From the NCBI GenBank assembly GCA_002360495.1, contig DEQO01000052.1, positions 389 to 16,251 of the forward strand: a stretch of 15,863 nt of DNA. Direction: 5' to 3'. This DNA is from Flavobacteriales bacterium UBA3364 (GTDB lineage Bacteria; Bacteroidota; Bacteroidia; Flavobacteriales_F; PHOS-HE28). Within the stretch, counting starts at the first letter, position 1. The number at the start of each line of letters is the position of its first letter. Below the pieces are notes generated by a model. It was not told the DNA's origin, ran no database searches, and saw nothing but the letters and a program-made list of their open reading frames with translations. Both the position numbers and the translations under genes were made by a program. This document shows, one piece after another, positions 8,501-15,355 of the stretch.

Positions 8501-9111
8501 CTGCCGAAACCACGACCTACGAAGCCTTCGTCACTTCTCCATCGGGTTGCGAATGGACCGGGAGCGCGACCGTCCAGGTTTCCGGTCTTTCTGGAAGCAC
8601 GTTCGGTGCACAGGTCGATCAGGCGATCGTTCTCCCCGGCACGACCGTCCAACTGCTTGCCTCACCTCCCGGATTGACCTACGCGTGGTCGCCGCCGGCA
8701 CTTGTGAGCAACCCCACGATCGCGAACCCGACCGCAGACGTGCAACAGACCACCACGTTCACCGTCACGGTCAGTGACGGGATCTGTACACGACCTGCCT
8801 CCGTGAAAGTGGAAGTCCGCGACCTGCGTTGCGCCGATCCGGACATCTTCGTCCCCAACACCTTCACACCGAACGGAGACGGCAACAACGATGTGCTGTT
8901 CGTTCGCGGCAGGGCCATTCAGGAATTGGAGTTCCTCGTCTTCGATCGCTGGGGCGAAAAGGTGTTCGCTACAACGGACCAAGCCAAGGGATGGGATGGC
9001 ACATACGAAGGAAGACCGGTCGACCCGGCGGTGTTCGTCTATCACCTGACCGTTCTGTGCATTGACGGACAGCGTTTCTTCACGAAAGGTAACGTTAGCG
9101 TGGTGCGATGA
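5593..9111 (+). CDS. DUF7948/SBBP-repeat/PKD surface protein with T9SS type B C-terminal domain
   Basis: This 1172-residue protein has a signal peptide (about 1-23, ending ELMAQ). Residues about 24-237 match the DUF7948 type: HFVENKGQWPE at the start and ALVIDPVLAFSTYSG at the end. A long series of SBBP-type beta-propeller repeats runs to about 740, with recurring LxWSTxxGGSxxD, FPTTxGAxxxxF and LDQDGNVFLYG patterns. A PKD domain lies near 768-834 (FWDFGDD, APGTYTVRLTASNP), followed by Ig-like modules. The C-terminal domain starts at residue 1086 (FVPNTFTPNGDGNND, FDRWGEKVF, GWDGTYEGRPV, final GNVSVVR); this is the type B T9SS signal. It is therefore predicted to be exported and displayed on or released from the cell surface; ligand unknown. 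ATG 5593 or the adjacent ATG 5596 both fit. The stop overlaps the next start. Confidence 0.9.
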   Translation: MMVLSRSVPTMALLCATAELMAQNGMHFVENKGQWPEVVTHQAQLPGATVWCERGAILIDRYDGSAINHTHDHSSSDKPNPTVHHHAVRLRFVGGGGHAKGIDQQPGTYNFFQGNDPLKWGSGARAYDATLTQDLYPGVDLRVRRAEKGLKYDLMIAPEADPAAVAFTYDGADDVVLKNDHLIITTSLGNIEEHIPLAYQELNGVRTRIACRYVLRNGVVRFELGEYDNSTALVIDPVLAFSTYSGATTDNFGYSATYDENGFLYGGSSSFGNGYPTTVGAYQTFWAGGDGQSGTTPIPGTDIAVTKYDTTGGFLIWSTMLGGSGDDLPHSLIVNSNHEVIILGTTGSPDFPTTAGAMDASFGGGTTYQPEGIGVSYPLGSDMIVARLSSDGTQLLGSTFLGGSLNDGHNSAAALKVNYADEMRGEVLLDANEDIIVINCTQSLDFPVTSDAPQPVYGGGTHDGVVLRLNQALTDLEWSTFIGGSSADAAFGGALNDDGELFVCGGTVSPDLASTPGAYRTTYQGGQADAFSGRYSADGSSIEALTYYGSTAYDQAYFIDLDQDGNVFLYGQTLAPGTQLIFNAPYNTPGAGQFIAKLDPALGTLLMGSRFGVGDGTLDISPTAFLVDYCNKLYVSGWGSDIGIGLALGVTGMPLKNPYQATTDGNDFYLAVFEVDMDSLYYATFFGSPNSEEHVDGGTSRFDRRGRVYEAVCAGCGGSDQFPTTPGAWSNTNNSSNCNLGVFKFDFGTPLVVAAFSAPDVLCAERTFTFANLSGGGPGNSYFWDFGDDLTSTLSSPTHTYSAPGTYTVRLTASNPNACNGSDEVVHDVVVAPAGPVVSAMNDTLICGPVASITLSANSNGTADDFIWSSSSLFLDTLNLPGLDSLFLLDPAISGMYHVRGSNGSVCSGEDSVNVAVSFADAAVSGDVSLCATDTSTLTLTGIDAGSTILWQPDADIVSGQGTISVSVAPAETTTYEAFVTSPSGCEWTGSATVQVSGLSGSTFGAQVDQAIVLPGTTVQLLASPPGLTYAWSPPALVSNPTIANPTADVQQTTTFTVTVSDGICTRPASVKVEVRDLRCADPDIFVPNTFTPNGDGNNDVLFVRGRAIQELEFLVFDRWGEKVFATTDQAKGWDGTYEGRPVDPAVFVYHLTVLCIDGQRFFTKGNVSVVR

Positions 9112-10208
9112 TGAAGTGTGGTGTGCATCGAGTGACGATCGGCCGGGCCGCCGGCAATGCCGGTCGACAGGCTCGCCACGCGCCACGCGCCGCCACGGGA
9201 TCGGTGCTGCTCGGGGTACTGATCATGAGCTCGTTCACCCCCCATCGAAGTTCCGCTCAGGACATCCACTTTTCCCAATTCTTCAATGCTCCGCTTTCCT
9301 TGGGGCCCGGAAGCATCGGTGCATTCAAGGGTGACTATCGGGTGAACGGGATCTTCCGACAGCAGTGGCGATCGGTCACCGTGCCTTACCGGACCTTCGC
9401 CTTGGGCGGTGATGCGGCCAACGTTGCCGGCGTGCCGGGTCTTGGCGTGGGCGCGTGGCTCTACAACGACAGAGCGGGTGATAGTCGCCTCGACCAGTTC
9501 CACTTCAGCTTGGGCGCCAGTTGGACGCAACGATGGGGAACGGAGAAGGACCAGGCCATCACAGGTGGTGTCCAATTCGGTCTTACATCATTGACCCTGG
9601 ACCAAAGCGCGCTCACGTTCGACAATCAGTACAACGGCTTCTACTACGATCCGTCGCTCGCGAACGGGGAACGATTCGATCGTTTCGGGCTGGTACATCC
9701 CGATCTGCACGCCGGACTTGTCTACCGCTACACTCCTGCACCGAGAACCGCCCTTCAAGTCGGGTTCGGCCTGTTCAACCTCACGCATCCGATGATCGGC
9801 TTCCTCGGTGGGCCGGGAGTTCCGTTGGATGGTCGCACCGGTGTACATGCCCTGGGACAATTCCCGATCAGCGATGACCTGGACCTGATGCCCATGGTGC
9901 AATACATGCAACAAGGCACCTTCAACGAAATGGACCTTGGGGCCAACCTGCGTTACATCCTGCTGGACCGTTATGGCCTGAACCGTGCCGTACAATTCGG
10001 TGCTCATTACCGTGCCGCCGATGCGGGCTATCTCTACGTCGGTTTCGAGTATGACGATTGGACCTTCGGATCGAGCTATGACATCAATACCAGCGATCTC
10101 GTCCCCGCCAGTCGCAATCGTGGAGGGTTCGAGATCACCGCTGTGCGCATCTTCCGCAGGCACCCCGCCGTTCCGGTACGGTTCAAAGCCTGTCCCGAAC
10201 AGCTTTGA
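9108..10208 (+). CDS. PorP/SprF family T9SS outer-membrane protein
   Basis: The protein has 366 residues from the ATG at 9108. After the signal-peptide end (SFTPHRSSAQ, to about residue 50) the mature start DIHFSQFFNAPLSLGPGSIG matches the PorP/SprF pattern. Later strands FRQQWRSVTVPYRTF and GVGAWLYNDRAGDS also fit this beta-barrel family, and the GGFEITAVRIF end is barrel-like. It is the likely partner for export of the preceding surface protein. ATGATGA at 9108 overlaps the upstream stop, supporting coupling. The start is uncertain: residues 1-32 form a long Arg/Ala/Gly-rich stretch before the hydrophobic core, encoded by DNA with a small hairpin (9151-9163) and three CGCCACG copies. A GTG at 9204 (VLLGVLIMSSF) would give a shorter signal peptide. 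The stop is followed after 3 nt by the next gene. Confidence 0.88.
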   Translation: MMKCGVHRVTIGRAAGNAGRQARHAPRAATGSVLLGVLIMSSFTPHRSSAQDIHFSQFFNAPLSLGPGSIGAFKGDYRVNGIFRQQWRSVTVPYRTFALGGDAANVAGVPGLGVGAWLYNDRAGDSRLDQFHFSLGASWTQRWGTEKDQAITGGVQFGLTSLTLDQSALTFDNQYNGFYYDPSLANGERFDRFGLVHPDLHAGLVYRYTPAPRTALQVGFGLFNLTHPMIGFLGGPGVPLDGRTGVHALGQFPISDDLDLMPMVQYMQQGTFNEMDLGANLRYILLDRYGLNRAVQFGAHYRAADAGYLYVGFEYDDWTFGSSYDINTSDLVPASRNRGGFEITAVRIFRRHPAVPVRFKACPEQL

Positions 10209-10211
10209 TCG

Positions 10212-12434
10212 ATGGTCACGGCCCGCAATACCCTCCTGGTGTTCCTTCTTGGATCGTTCGGCCTGATCGGTCGTGCGCAATCCGTGGAACAATGGACCGC
10301 GTGGGGCGATGCCGCCTTCGCCCGGGGCGAACATTACGGCGCCTCCCGTTTCTATGCCGGAGCGCTTGAACTGGATCCGGGACGAATGAGCCTGCAATGG
10401 AAACAGGCGGAAGCATGCCGTTTGAGCAACCAATATCCACAGGCGGCCGATCTGTACGAGCGCGTGTACCGGAAGGATGCGGGACGTACGCATCGTGAGG
10501 CCTTGAGATGGCTGGGGGAGATGCAACTCTGCGATGGCCGCTACGATGATGCGAGAGCCACTTGGAACAAGGTCTTGCAGAAGGAAAAGGACAAGACATC
10601 GGTCGTTTCACGCCGCGCGGTGAACGCGATAGCGGGTTGCCAGCGCGCCGGTGAAGCGAAGAGCACCGAATTCGTAGTGGCGCATCTTCCCGGACCGGTG
10701 AACACGTACGACAGCGAGTTCGGCGCGCGCATGGGGCCCGACAGTCTGCTGTGGTTCACCAGCCTACGCGGTGAGTTGAACGATGACGGTGAAGTGCAGG
10801 ACACTTCGAACTATCACATCGGGATCTACAACAGCCGGCCTGTACCGGGGGGTTGGGGCCAACCGATGGCTGAAGCCGCACAGCCGGATGCCATGGGCCA
10901 CTCCATCGCCAACCTGATGTGGGCGCCGGACGGTGAACGCATGTATTTCACCATGATCGATGCGGATGGCACGAAACACATCGCGACGCGGACACCGAAC
11001 AGTCCCGCACAGGTTTTGACCGGCATGGAAGCCCATCCCGATGCGACGCAGCCATGGGTGGCAATGATGGACGGGGAGCCCATGCTGCTATTCGCCGCTC
11101 AAGGTGGAGAAGGCGGAATGGACATCTGGTATGCGGACCTGAACGGTGCTGCGGTCTCCAACATCCACAATGCCGGTCAACTGGTGAATTCGCCGGGCAA
11201 CGAGGTCTCACCTTCCTACGATCGATCGACCGGCGCACTCTGGTTCAGCAGCGACTTCCACCCCGGCCTGGGTGGCTACGACATCTTCCGTATCAACTGG
11301 CGTAACGCCGTGAATGGTCCGGAGAACATGATATCCCTGAACTCATCGGCCAACGACCTCTACCCTGTCCATGATGCCTTGACCGGCAGCGGCTGGTTCA
11401 CCAGCAACCGCAAAGGCTCCTTCGCAGCGAAGGGTGCAACGTGCTGCAACGACATCTACCGGATCGAGGGCATTCCGCAAGGACCATCGAAGGATACGTC
11501 GATCGTCACGGACGCGGACAGCGTACCGCGGATAAGCAGCGACCCTTCGGCTTCGTTGATGCGTTTGCGTGCTGAGTTCCCGCTCAAGTTGTACTTCCAC
11601 AACGACGAACCGGAACCGCGCACACGGCTCACCAGCACGCGACAGACCTACGGCACCACGTACGACGCGTACAAGAACCTCTTCCCCACGTACCGCAACG
11701 AGAACGGCGATCCAATGGCGATCAACGCGTTCTTCCGTGAGGAAGCGGATCCGGGCCGTGCGAAGCTGGATGCGCTCGTGGAAGCGCTCATCCCTGCATT
11801 GGAGAGTGGAGAACGCATCACCCTTGACGTGCGCGGCCATGCCAGTCCGCTCGCCTTGAACGACTACAACCGGAACTTGAGCCTGCGCCGCATCGAGACG
11901 CTGCGTAACCACCTGCGAAACGCAGAGAACGGCAAGCTCCGGAGCTTCATGGACAGCACAGCGGCCAACGGCGGCATATTACGCTTGCGGGTCCTGCCCT
12001 TCGGTGAGGAGCGCTCTGCAACAGGTGTAAGCGATGACCTGAAGGACCTGAGGCGGTCGGTCTACAGTGCAGAAGCTGCTCGCGAGCGACGCATCGAAGT
12101 GGAGCGCATCCACCTGGAAGAGGCCGGGATCCCGTTGGGCTACACGATGACCTATTCCATCGGGACCGTCCGGCAAGGTGTCCCGCAGGACTTCATGATC
12201 CCCTTGACCAACACCGGAAGTATCCCGTTGGAGATCATCCGTGGCAGATCCTCTTGTGATTGTGTACAGGTGCAACGCGTTCCCGGAGCGATCATGCCCG
12301 GAGGAACTGGTCCGATCCTTCTGCACTATTCCGGCCGCACCCGTCCCGGACCTATGGAACGATCGATCCAGTTGGAGGTGAAAGATGCATCTTCACCGTT
12401 CGAATTGACCATCCACGGGGATGTGATCGAATGA
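10212..12434 (+). CDS. PorE-like TPR-PD40-OmpA protein with C-terminal DUF1573
   Basis: The 740-residue protein has a signal peptide (about 1-22, ending LIGRAQ). TPR-like helices cover about 25-140 (AAFARGEHYGASRFYAGALE, YPQAADLYERVYR, GRYDDARATWNKVL). PD40/WD40-like repeats cover about 170-430 (WAPDGERMYFT, ALWFSSDFHPGLGGYDIF, GSGWFTSNRKGSF). An OmpA-like domain covers about 465-645. A DUF1573-like domain ends the protein (FMIPLTNTGSIPLEI, SSCDCVQVQ with Cys682 and Cys684, IMPGGTGPILLHYSG). TPR-PD40-OmpA is the PorE layout of the T9SS, so a periplasmic role linking the outer-membrane export machinery to peptidoglycan is likely. The OmpA Asp that binds peptidoglycan is Ser545 here (GHASP), while Arg560 is kept, so classical binding may be weak. 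It starts 3 nt after the PorP/SprF stop, in one operon. Confidence 0.85.
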   Translation: MVTARNTLLVFLLGSFGLIGRAQSVEQWTAWGDAAFARGEHYGASRFYAGALELDPGRMSLQWKQAEACRLSNQYPQAADLYERVYRKDAGRTHREALRWLGEMQLCDGRYDDARATWNKVLQKEKDKTSVVSRRAVNAIAGCQRAGEAKSTEFVVAHLPGPVNTYDSEFGARMGPDSLLWFTSLRGELNDDGEVQDTSNYHIGIYNSRPVPGGWGQPMAEAAQPDAMGHSIANLMWAPDGERMYFTMIDADGTKHIATRTPNSPAQVLTGMEAHPDATQPWVAMMDGEPMLLFAAQGGEGGMDIWYADLNGAAVSNIHNAGQLVNSPGNEVSPSYDRSTGALWFSSDFHPGLGGYDIFRINWRNAVNGPENMISLNSSANDLYPVHDALTGSGWFTSNRKGSFAAKGATCCNDIYRIEGIPQGPSKDTSIVTDADSVPRISSDPSASLMRLRAEFPLKLYFHNDEPEPRTRLTSTRQTYGTTYDAYKNLFPTYRNENGDPMAINAFFREEADPGRAKLDALVEALIPALESGERITLDVRGHASPLALNDYNRNLSLRRIETLRNHLRNAENGKLRSFMDSTAANGGILRLRVLPFGEERSATGVSDDLKDLRRSVYSAEAARERRIEVERIHLEEAGIPLGYTMTYSIGTVRQGVPQDFMIPLTNTGSIPLEIIRGRSSCDCVQVQRVPGAIMPGGTGPILLHYSGRTRPGPMERSIQLEVKDASSPFELTIHGDVIE

Positions 12435-12436
12435 AC

Positions 12437-13144
12437 ATGGAACTCCTTCTCCTTTCCAACTCCACTCTACCCGGAGAACCGTTCTTCGAATGGCCACGCC
12501 AGTATGTGAACCGATTCCTTGCAGGACGGCAACGGATCGGTTTCGTGCCTTTCGCCGCTCCGGAAGACCAGCAGGACGCTTATGTGGAGAAGGTGGCGGA
12601 AGTTTTCGCCAGCTTCGGTCGTGAGACCATCGGTTTGCATAAAGCGACGGACCAGAACGCAGCAATGGACGGCGTGGACCTGGTCGCCGTCGGTGGCGGC
12701 AATAGTTTCCTCCTGTTGCGTTCGCTGTACCGCTCAGGGCTGATACGGACGCTCCGGGATCGTGTGGAACGCGGCCTACCTTACCTGGGTTGGAGCGCAG
12801 GAGCGAACGTGGCCTGCCCCACGATCATGACCACCAACGATATGCCCATCGTGGAACCTCCCTCGCTGAAAGCCTTCCACTTCGTACCGTTCCAGATCAA
12901 TCCACACTACACCGAAGCCACGATCCCTGGCCATGGCGGTGAGAGCCGCGGCCAACGCATTGCCGAGTATCTGGCCTTGAACCCCCGAAGCACCGTGGCC
13001 GGGCTGCGTGAGGGTGCCTTGCTACAGGTCAGCGGGGATCGGATGGAATTGCATGGCACAGGCATGAGCGTTTTCCGGCGGGGCAAACCGGTCGTTACGC
13101 TGGAGGGCCATGCTGTGCTTCGTCGTGATCTTTCGGATATCTGA
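12437..13144 (+). CDS. pepE: Peptidase E (dipeptidase E, family S51)
   Basis: This predicted cytoplasmic serine peptidase is 235 residues long and cleaves N-terminal aspartyl dipeptides in the known family. The start MELLLLSNSTLPGEP is close to E. coli PepE. The catalytic residues are visible and carry the same numbers as in the E. coli enzyme: Ser120 in GWSAGAN, Asp135 in TTNDMPI and His157 in INPHY. VGGGNSF near residue 84 is another family motif. I chose ATG 12437 because it gives this exact alignment. An alternative ATG at 12431, overlapping the upstream stop as ATGA, adds two residues. The frame is also open upstream to 12260, but that part only overlaps the preceding gene. Its position right after the T9SS cassette suggests co-transcription, although its function is ordinary peptide recycling. 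Confidence 0.95.
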   Translation: MELLLLSNSTLPGEPFFEWPRQYVNRFLAGRQRIGFVPFAAPEDQQDAYVEKVAEVFASFGRETIGLHKATDQNAAMDGVDLVAVGGGNSFLLLRSLYRSGLIRTLRDRVERGLPYLGWSAGANVACPTIMTTNDMPIVEPPSLKAFHFVPFQINPHYTEATIPGHGGESRGQRIAEYLALNPRSTVAGLREGALLQVSGDRMELHGTGMSVFRRGKPVVTLEGHAVLRRDLSDI

Positions 13145-13179
13145 CGACCCGCACACCTGACCCCTCTGCGCGTGTCCGT

Positions 13180-13187
13180 TAACTTCG
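13180..13187 (+). promoter_or_regulatory. Possible -7 promoter box upstream of the MscS-CorA pair
   Basis: TAACTTCG matches TAnnTTTG at all but one fixed position and lies 10 nt before the ATG at 13198, in the 53-bp gap after peptidase E. No convincing -33 element is visible. Its spacing to the start codon resembles the boxes at 5579 and 15232, which is the main reason for listing it. Confidence 0.28.
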
Positions 13188-13197
13188 ACCGCCGAAC

Positions 13198-14115
13198 ATG
13201 CCTTTGACCGAGACTTTCACCGACCGCGTGAACATCGTGATGGACAAGCTGGGTTTCAACCTGCTTCTCCTTGCGAAGATCGTTTTGGTCCTGGTGACCG
13301 CGTTCATCGTGGAGCGTGTCCTGTACCTCCTGCTGCGCCGGGCCTACAAACGATCGGAGAAGGGCCGCGAGGATGCCACGCGCTACAAGTTCCTGAAGAA
13401 CGCCCTTCGCTTCATCGTCGGCCTCGCCGCTTTCGGCACGATCATCTCCATGATCCCATCGATCAAGCACCTGGCCGTGACGCTCTTCGCCGGTGCGGGA
13501 ATTCTTGTCGCGATCCTGGGCCTGGCCACCCAACGTGCGTTCAGCAACATCATCAGCGGCATCTTCATCGTCTCCTTCAAGCCGTTCCGAGTGGGCGATA
13601 CCATCCGCATCGCGGACAAATACTCGGGTATCGTTGAGGATATCACCCTCCGTCACACGGTCCTTGTCACCGGTGAGAACCGTCGCGTGATCATCCCGAA
13701 CTCGATCATCAGCGACGAGTATATCGTGAACAGTTCCATCGCGGACGAGACCGTGTGTGAACAGGTGGACGTCACCATCACGTACACCAGTGATATGGAG
13801 AAGGCCATCGCCTTGCTCCAGGAGCTTTCCGAAGCACATCCCTCCTGCCTGGATCGCCGCACAGCGCACGAGTTCGACAACGGTGAGCATCATGTCATCG
13901 TCCGGGTGGTATCGCTGACCGAACAGGGGGTCCGTTTGCGCGCCTTGGTGTGGGCGAAGGATCCGGGGACCGCCAGTGTAATGCACCAGGAGTTGAACCG
14001 CTCGATACGCACGGCGTTCGTTCGTGAAGGCATCGAATTCTCCTACGCGTACGATCGACCCTTCACACCGCTGCCAAAGGACGTCAGTATCGACCGCCCG
14101 ACCGCAATGCCATGA
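13198..14115 (+). CDS. MscS-family small-conductance mechanosensitive ion channel
   Basis: The 305-residue inner-membrane protein has three predicted membrane segments: about 20-47 (NLLLLAKIVLVLVTAFIVE), about 67-89 (LRFIVGLAAFGTIISMI) and the pore-lining region at about 91-128. The last carries the family signature: AGAGILVAILGLATQRAFSN then IISGIFIVSFKPFRVGD. The beta domain follows (GIVEDITLRHTVL, RRVIIPNSIISDEYIVN), then an alpha/beta C-terminal domain. Members open under membrane tension and release solutes during osmotic downshock. The length is typical of the short MscS type. It starts a new unit after a 53-bp gap with a possible promoter box. Its stop overlaps the start of the CorA gene (ATGA), so the two are probably co-translated. 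Confidence 0.93.
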   Translation: MPLTETFTDRVNIVMDKLGFNLLLLAKIVLVLVTAFIVERVLYLLLRRAYKRSEKGREDATRYKFLKNALRFIVGLAAFGTIISMIPSIKHLAVTLFAGAGILVAILGLATQRAFSNIISGIFIVSFKPFRVGDTIRIADKYSGIVEDITLRHTVLVTGENRRVIIPNSIISDEYIVNSSIADETVCEQVDVTITYTSDMEKAIALLQELSEAHPSCLDRRTAHEFDNGEHHVIVRVVSLTEQGVRLRALVWAKDPGTASVMHQELNRSIRTAFVREGIEFSYAYDRPFTPLPKDVSIDRPTAMP

Positions 14116-15173
14116 AAAAGGTCCGGAAACGATCCGAAAAGCGCGGGCTACCGCCGGGATCCCTCGTGCAGGTAGGTGGGGACGGATCCGAACAGACCAC
14201 GATCACACTTTTCGAGTACGATCCCGACAAGATGGTGGAACGCAGGATGGGTTCCATCGCCGAATTCGTGGAGTCCAATTCGGTGTGCGAGCATGCCTGG
14301 CTGGACATCGATGGGTTGAACAACGACAAGGTGCTCCTCGCTGTCGGCGAACGCTTCAACCTGCACCCGCTGTTGCTCGAGGATATCTTGAACACGGACC
14401 ACCGGCCCAAGCTGGAGGAATACCAGGACACGCTCTTCGTGGTAGCGAAAATGCTGGGACTGGATGAGGAGACCGGCGGCGTACACAGCGAACAGATCTG
14501 TTTCGTGCTGCGGAAGAACCTCGTGATCTCCTTCCAGGAAAGACCGGGTGATGTCCTTGACCCGATCCGTGAACGGATCCGCAAGGACCTCGGCCGAGTA
14601 CGCCGCGCCGGGGCGGATTACCTGCTCTATGCCCTGTTGGATGTGATCGTGGACAACTACTTCTTGATCGTCGAGGACCTGGGAAAACGCATCGAGGAAT
14701 TGGAACGCAAGATCATGGTGCGCCCCGGGAACGAGGACCTGTTGACCATCCAAGAGCTGCGGGGGCTGTTGATCGGTGTGAACCGCTACGTGACACCGAC
14801 CCGTGAACTGGCCGGACGACTGAACAGCATCCAGAGCCCACTGATCGACAAGAGCACCCGCCGCTACATCAACGACCTGCAGGACCATACGGTCTACATC
14901 GCCGAGACCATCAATACCGACCGGGAGATCCTCACCAGCCTGGAGAACACCTACCACGCCGGGCAGAACGCGCGAATGATGCAGGTGATGAAACTGCTCA
15001 CGATCATCAGTACGATCTTCATCCCGCTCACCTTCATCGTGGGTGTGTTCGGGATGAACTTCGACTACATGCCCGAACTGCGCTGGCGCTACGGCTACTT
15101 CATGGTAATGGGGTCCATGGCGGTGATCGCCGGGGTGATGCTGCTTTGGTTCCGACGGAAGCGGTGGCTGTGA
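14112..15173 (+). CDS. corA: CorA-family magnesium/cobalt transporter
   Basis: The 353-residue protein has the CorA layout: a large cytoplasmic N-terminal domain (AWLDIDGLNN, FNLHPLLLEDILNTDHRPK, ISFQERPGD), a long stalk helix with conserved segments (DYLLYALLDVIVDNYF, LEKxI-type LERKIMV, LTIQELRGLL), and two C-terminal membrane helices. The first helix (LTIISTIFIPLTFIVGVF) leads into GMN at residues 314-316, the ion-selectivity motif, followed by FDYMPELRWRYGY. The second helix (FMVMGSMAVIAGVMLLWF) ends in RRKRWL, the usual basic tail. It mediates Mg2+ (also Co2+ or Ni2+) flux in known members. It overlaps the MscS gene by 4 nt. The stop is followed by a 357-bp gap with no obvious terminator. 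Confidence 0.95.
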   Translation: MKKVRKRSEKRGLPPGSLVQVGGDGSEQTTITLFEYDPDKMVERRMGSIAEFVESNSVCEHAWLDIDGLNNDKVLLAVGERFNLHPLLLEDILNTDHRPKLEEYQDTLFVVAKMLGLDEETGGVHSEQICFVLRKNLVISFQERPGDVLDPIRERIRKDLGRVRRAGADYLLYALLDVIVDNYFLIVEDLGKRIEELERKIMVRPGNEDLLTIQELRGLLIGVNRYVTPTRELAGRLNSIQSPLIDKSTRRYINDLQDHTVYIAETINTDREILTSLENTYHAGQNARMMQVMKLLTIISTIFIPLTFIVGVFGMNFDYMPELRWRYGYFMVMGSMAVIAGVMLLWFRRKRWL

Positions 15174-15231
15174 CCGCTCAGCAGCCTTCCAGAAATTTTC
15201 TCCGGACCGCCCCTCGCGTTCCCTGCTCCTG

Positions 15232-15239
15232 TTACTTTG
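15232..15239 (+). promoter_or_regulatory. Possible -7 promoter box upstream of arginine decarboxylase leader region
   Basis: TTACTTTG matches TAnnTTTG except at its second base. It lies 8 nt before an ATGATG that opens a 35-codon ORF, the same layout as the box at 5579 before the ATGATG at 5593. It is the best promoter candidate in the gap after corA. It would give the decarboxylase mRNA a leader of about 285 nt. No -33 TTTG is apparent. A second weaker box, TCCTTTTG at 15447-15454, is an alternative. Confidence 0.35.
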
Positions 15240-15247
15240 TGGCAGTT

Positions 15248-15355
15248 ATGATGGACCGCGAACGAACCACCGGTATCTGCGACCCGCTGTACATGGGATC
15301 GGCCATTCTCCGCGGTGCAGGCGATCCGCATTACGCCCGTCACGCCTTCCGCTGA
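15248..15355 (+). CDS. Hypothetical 35-residue small ORF, possible leader peptide
   Basis: ATGATG opens 35 codons ending in TGA at 15353-15355. Five of the 35 residues are Arg, including the last. By my count 25 of the 35 third codon positions are G or C, in keeping with the GC-rich codon use of the neighbouring genes but not decisive. It follows a promoter-like box directly, and its TGA overlaps the ATG of the next small ORF (TGATG). I recognise no family. A short Arg-containing ORF ahead of arginine decarboxylase could act as a regulatory leader, but it may also be a chance frame. Confidence 0.25.
   Translation: MMDRERTTGICDPLYMGSAILRGAGDPHYARHAFR

Noticed and set aside
12260..12436. Upstream extension of the peptidase E frame.
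   Set aside because: It overlaps the DUF1573 coding region in another frame, and family alignment places the start at 12437.
15187..15205. A weak hairpin (AGAA/TTCT inside TCC/GGA) after corA as a terminator.
   Set aside because: The stem is short and bulged and no T-run follows it.
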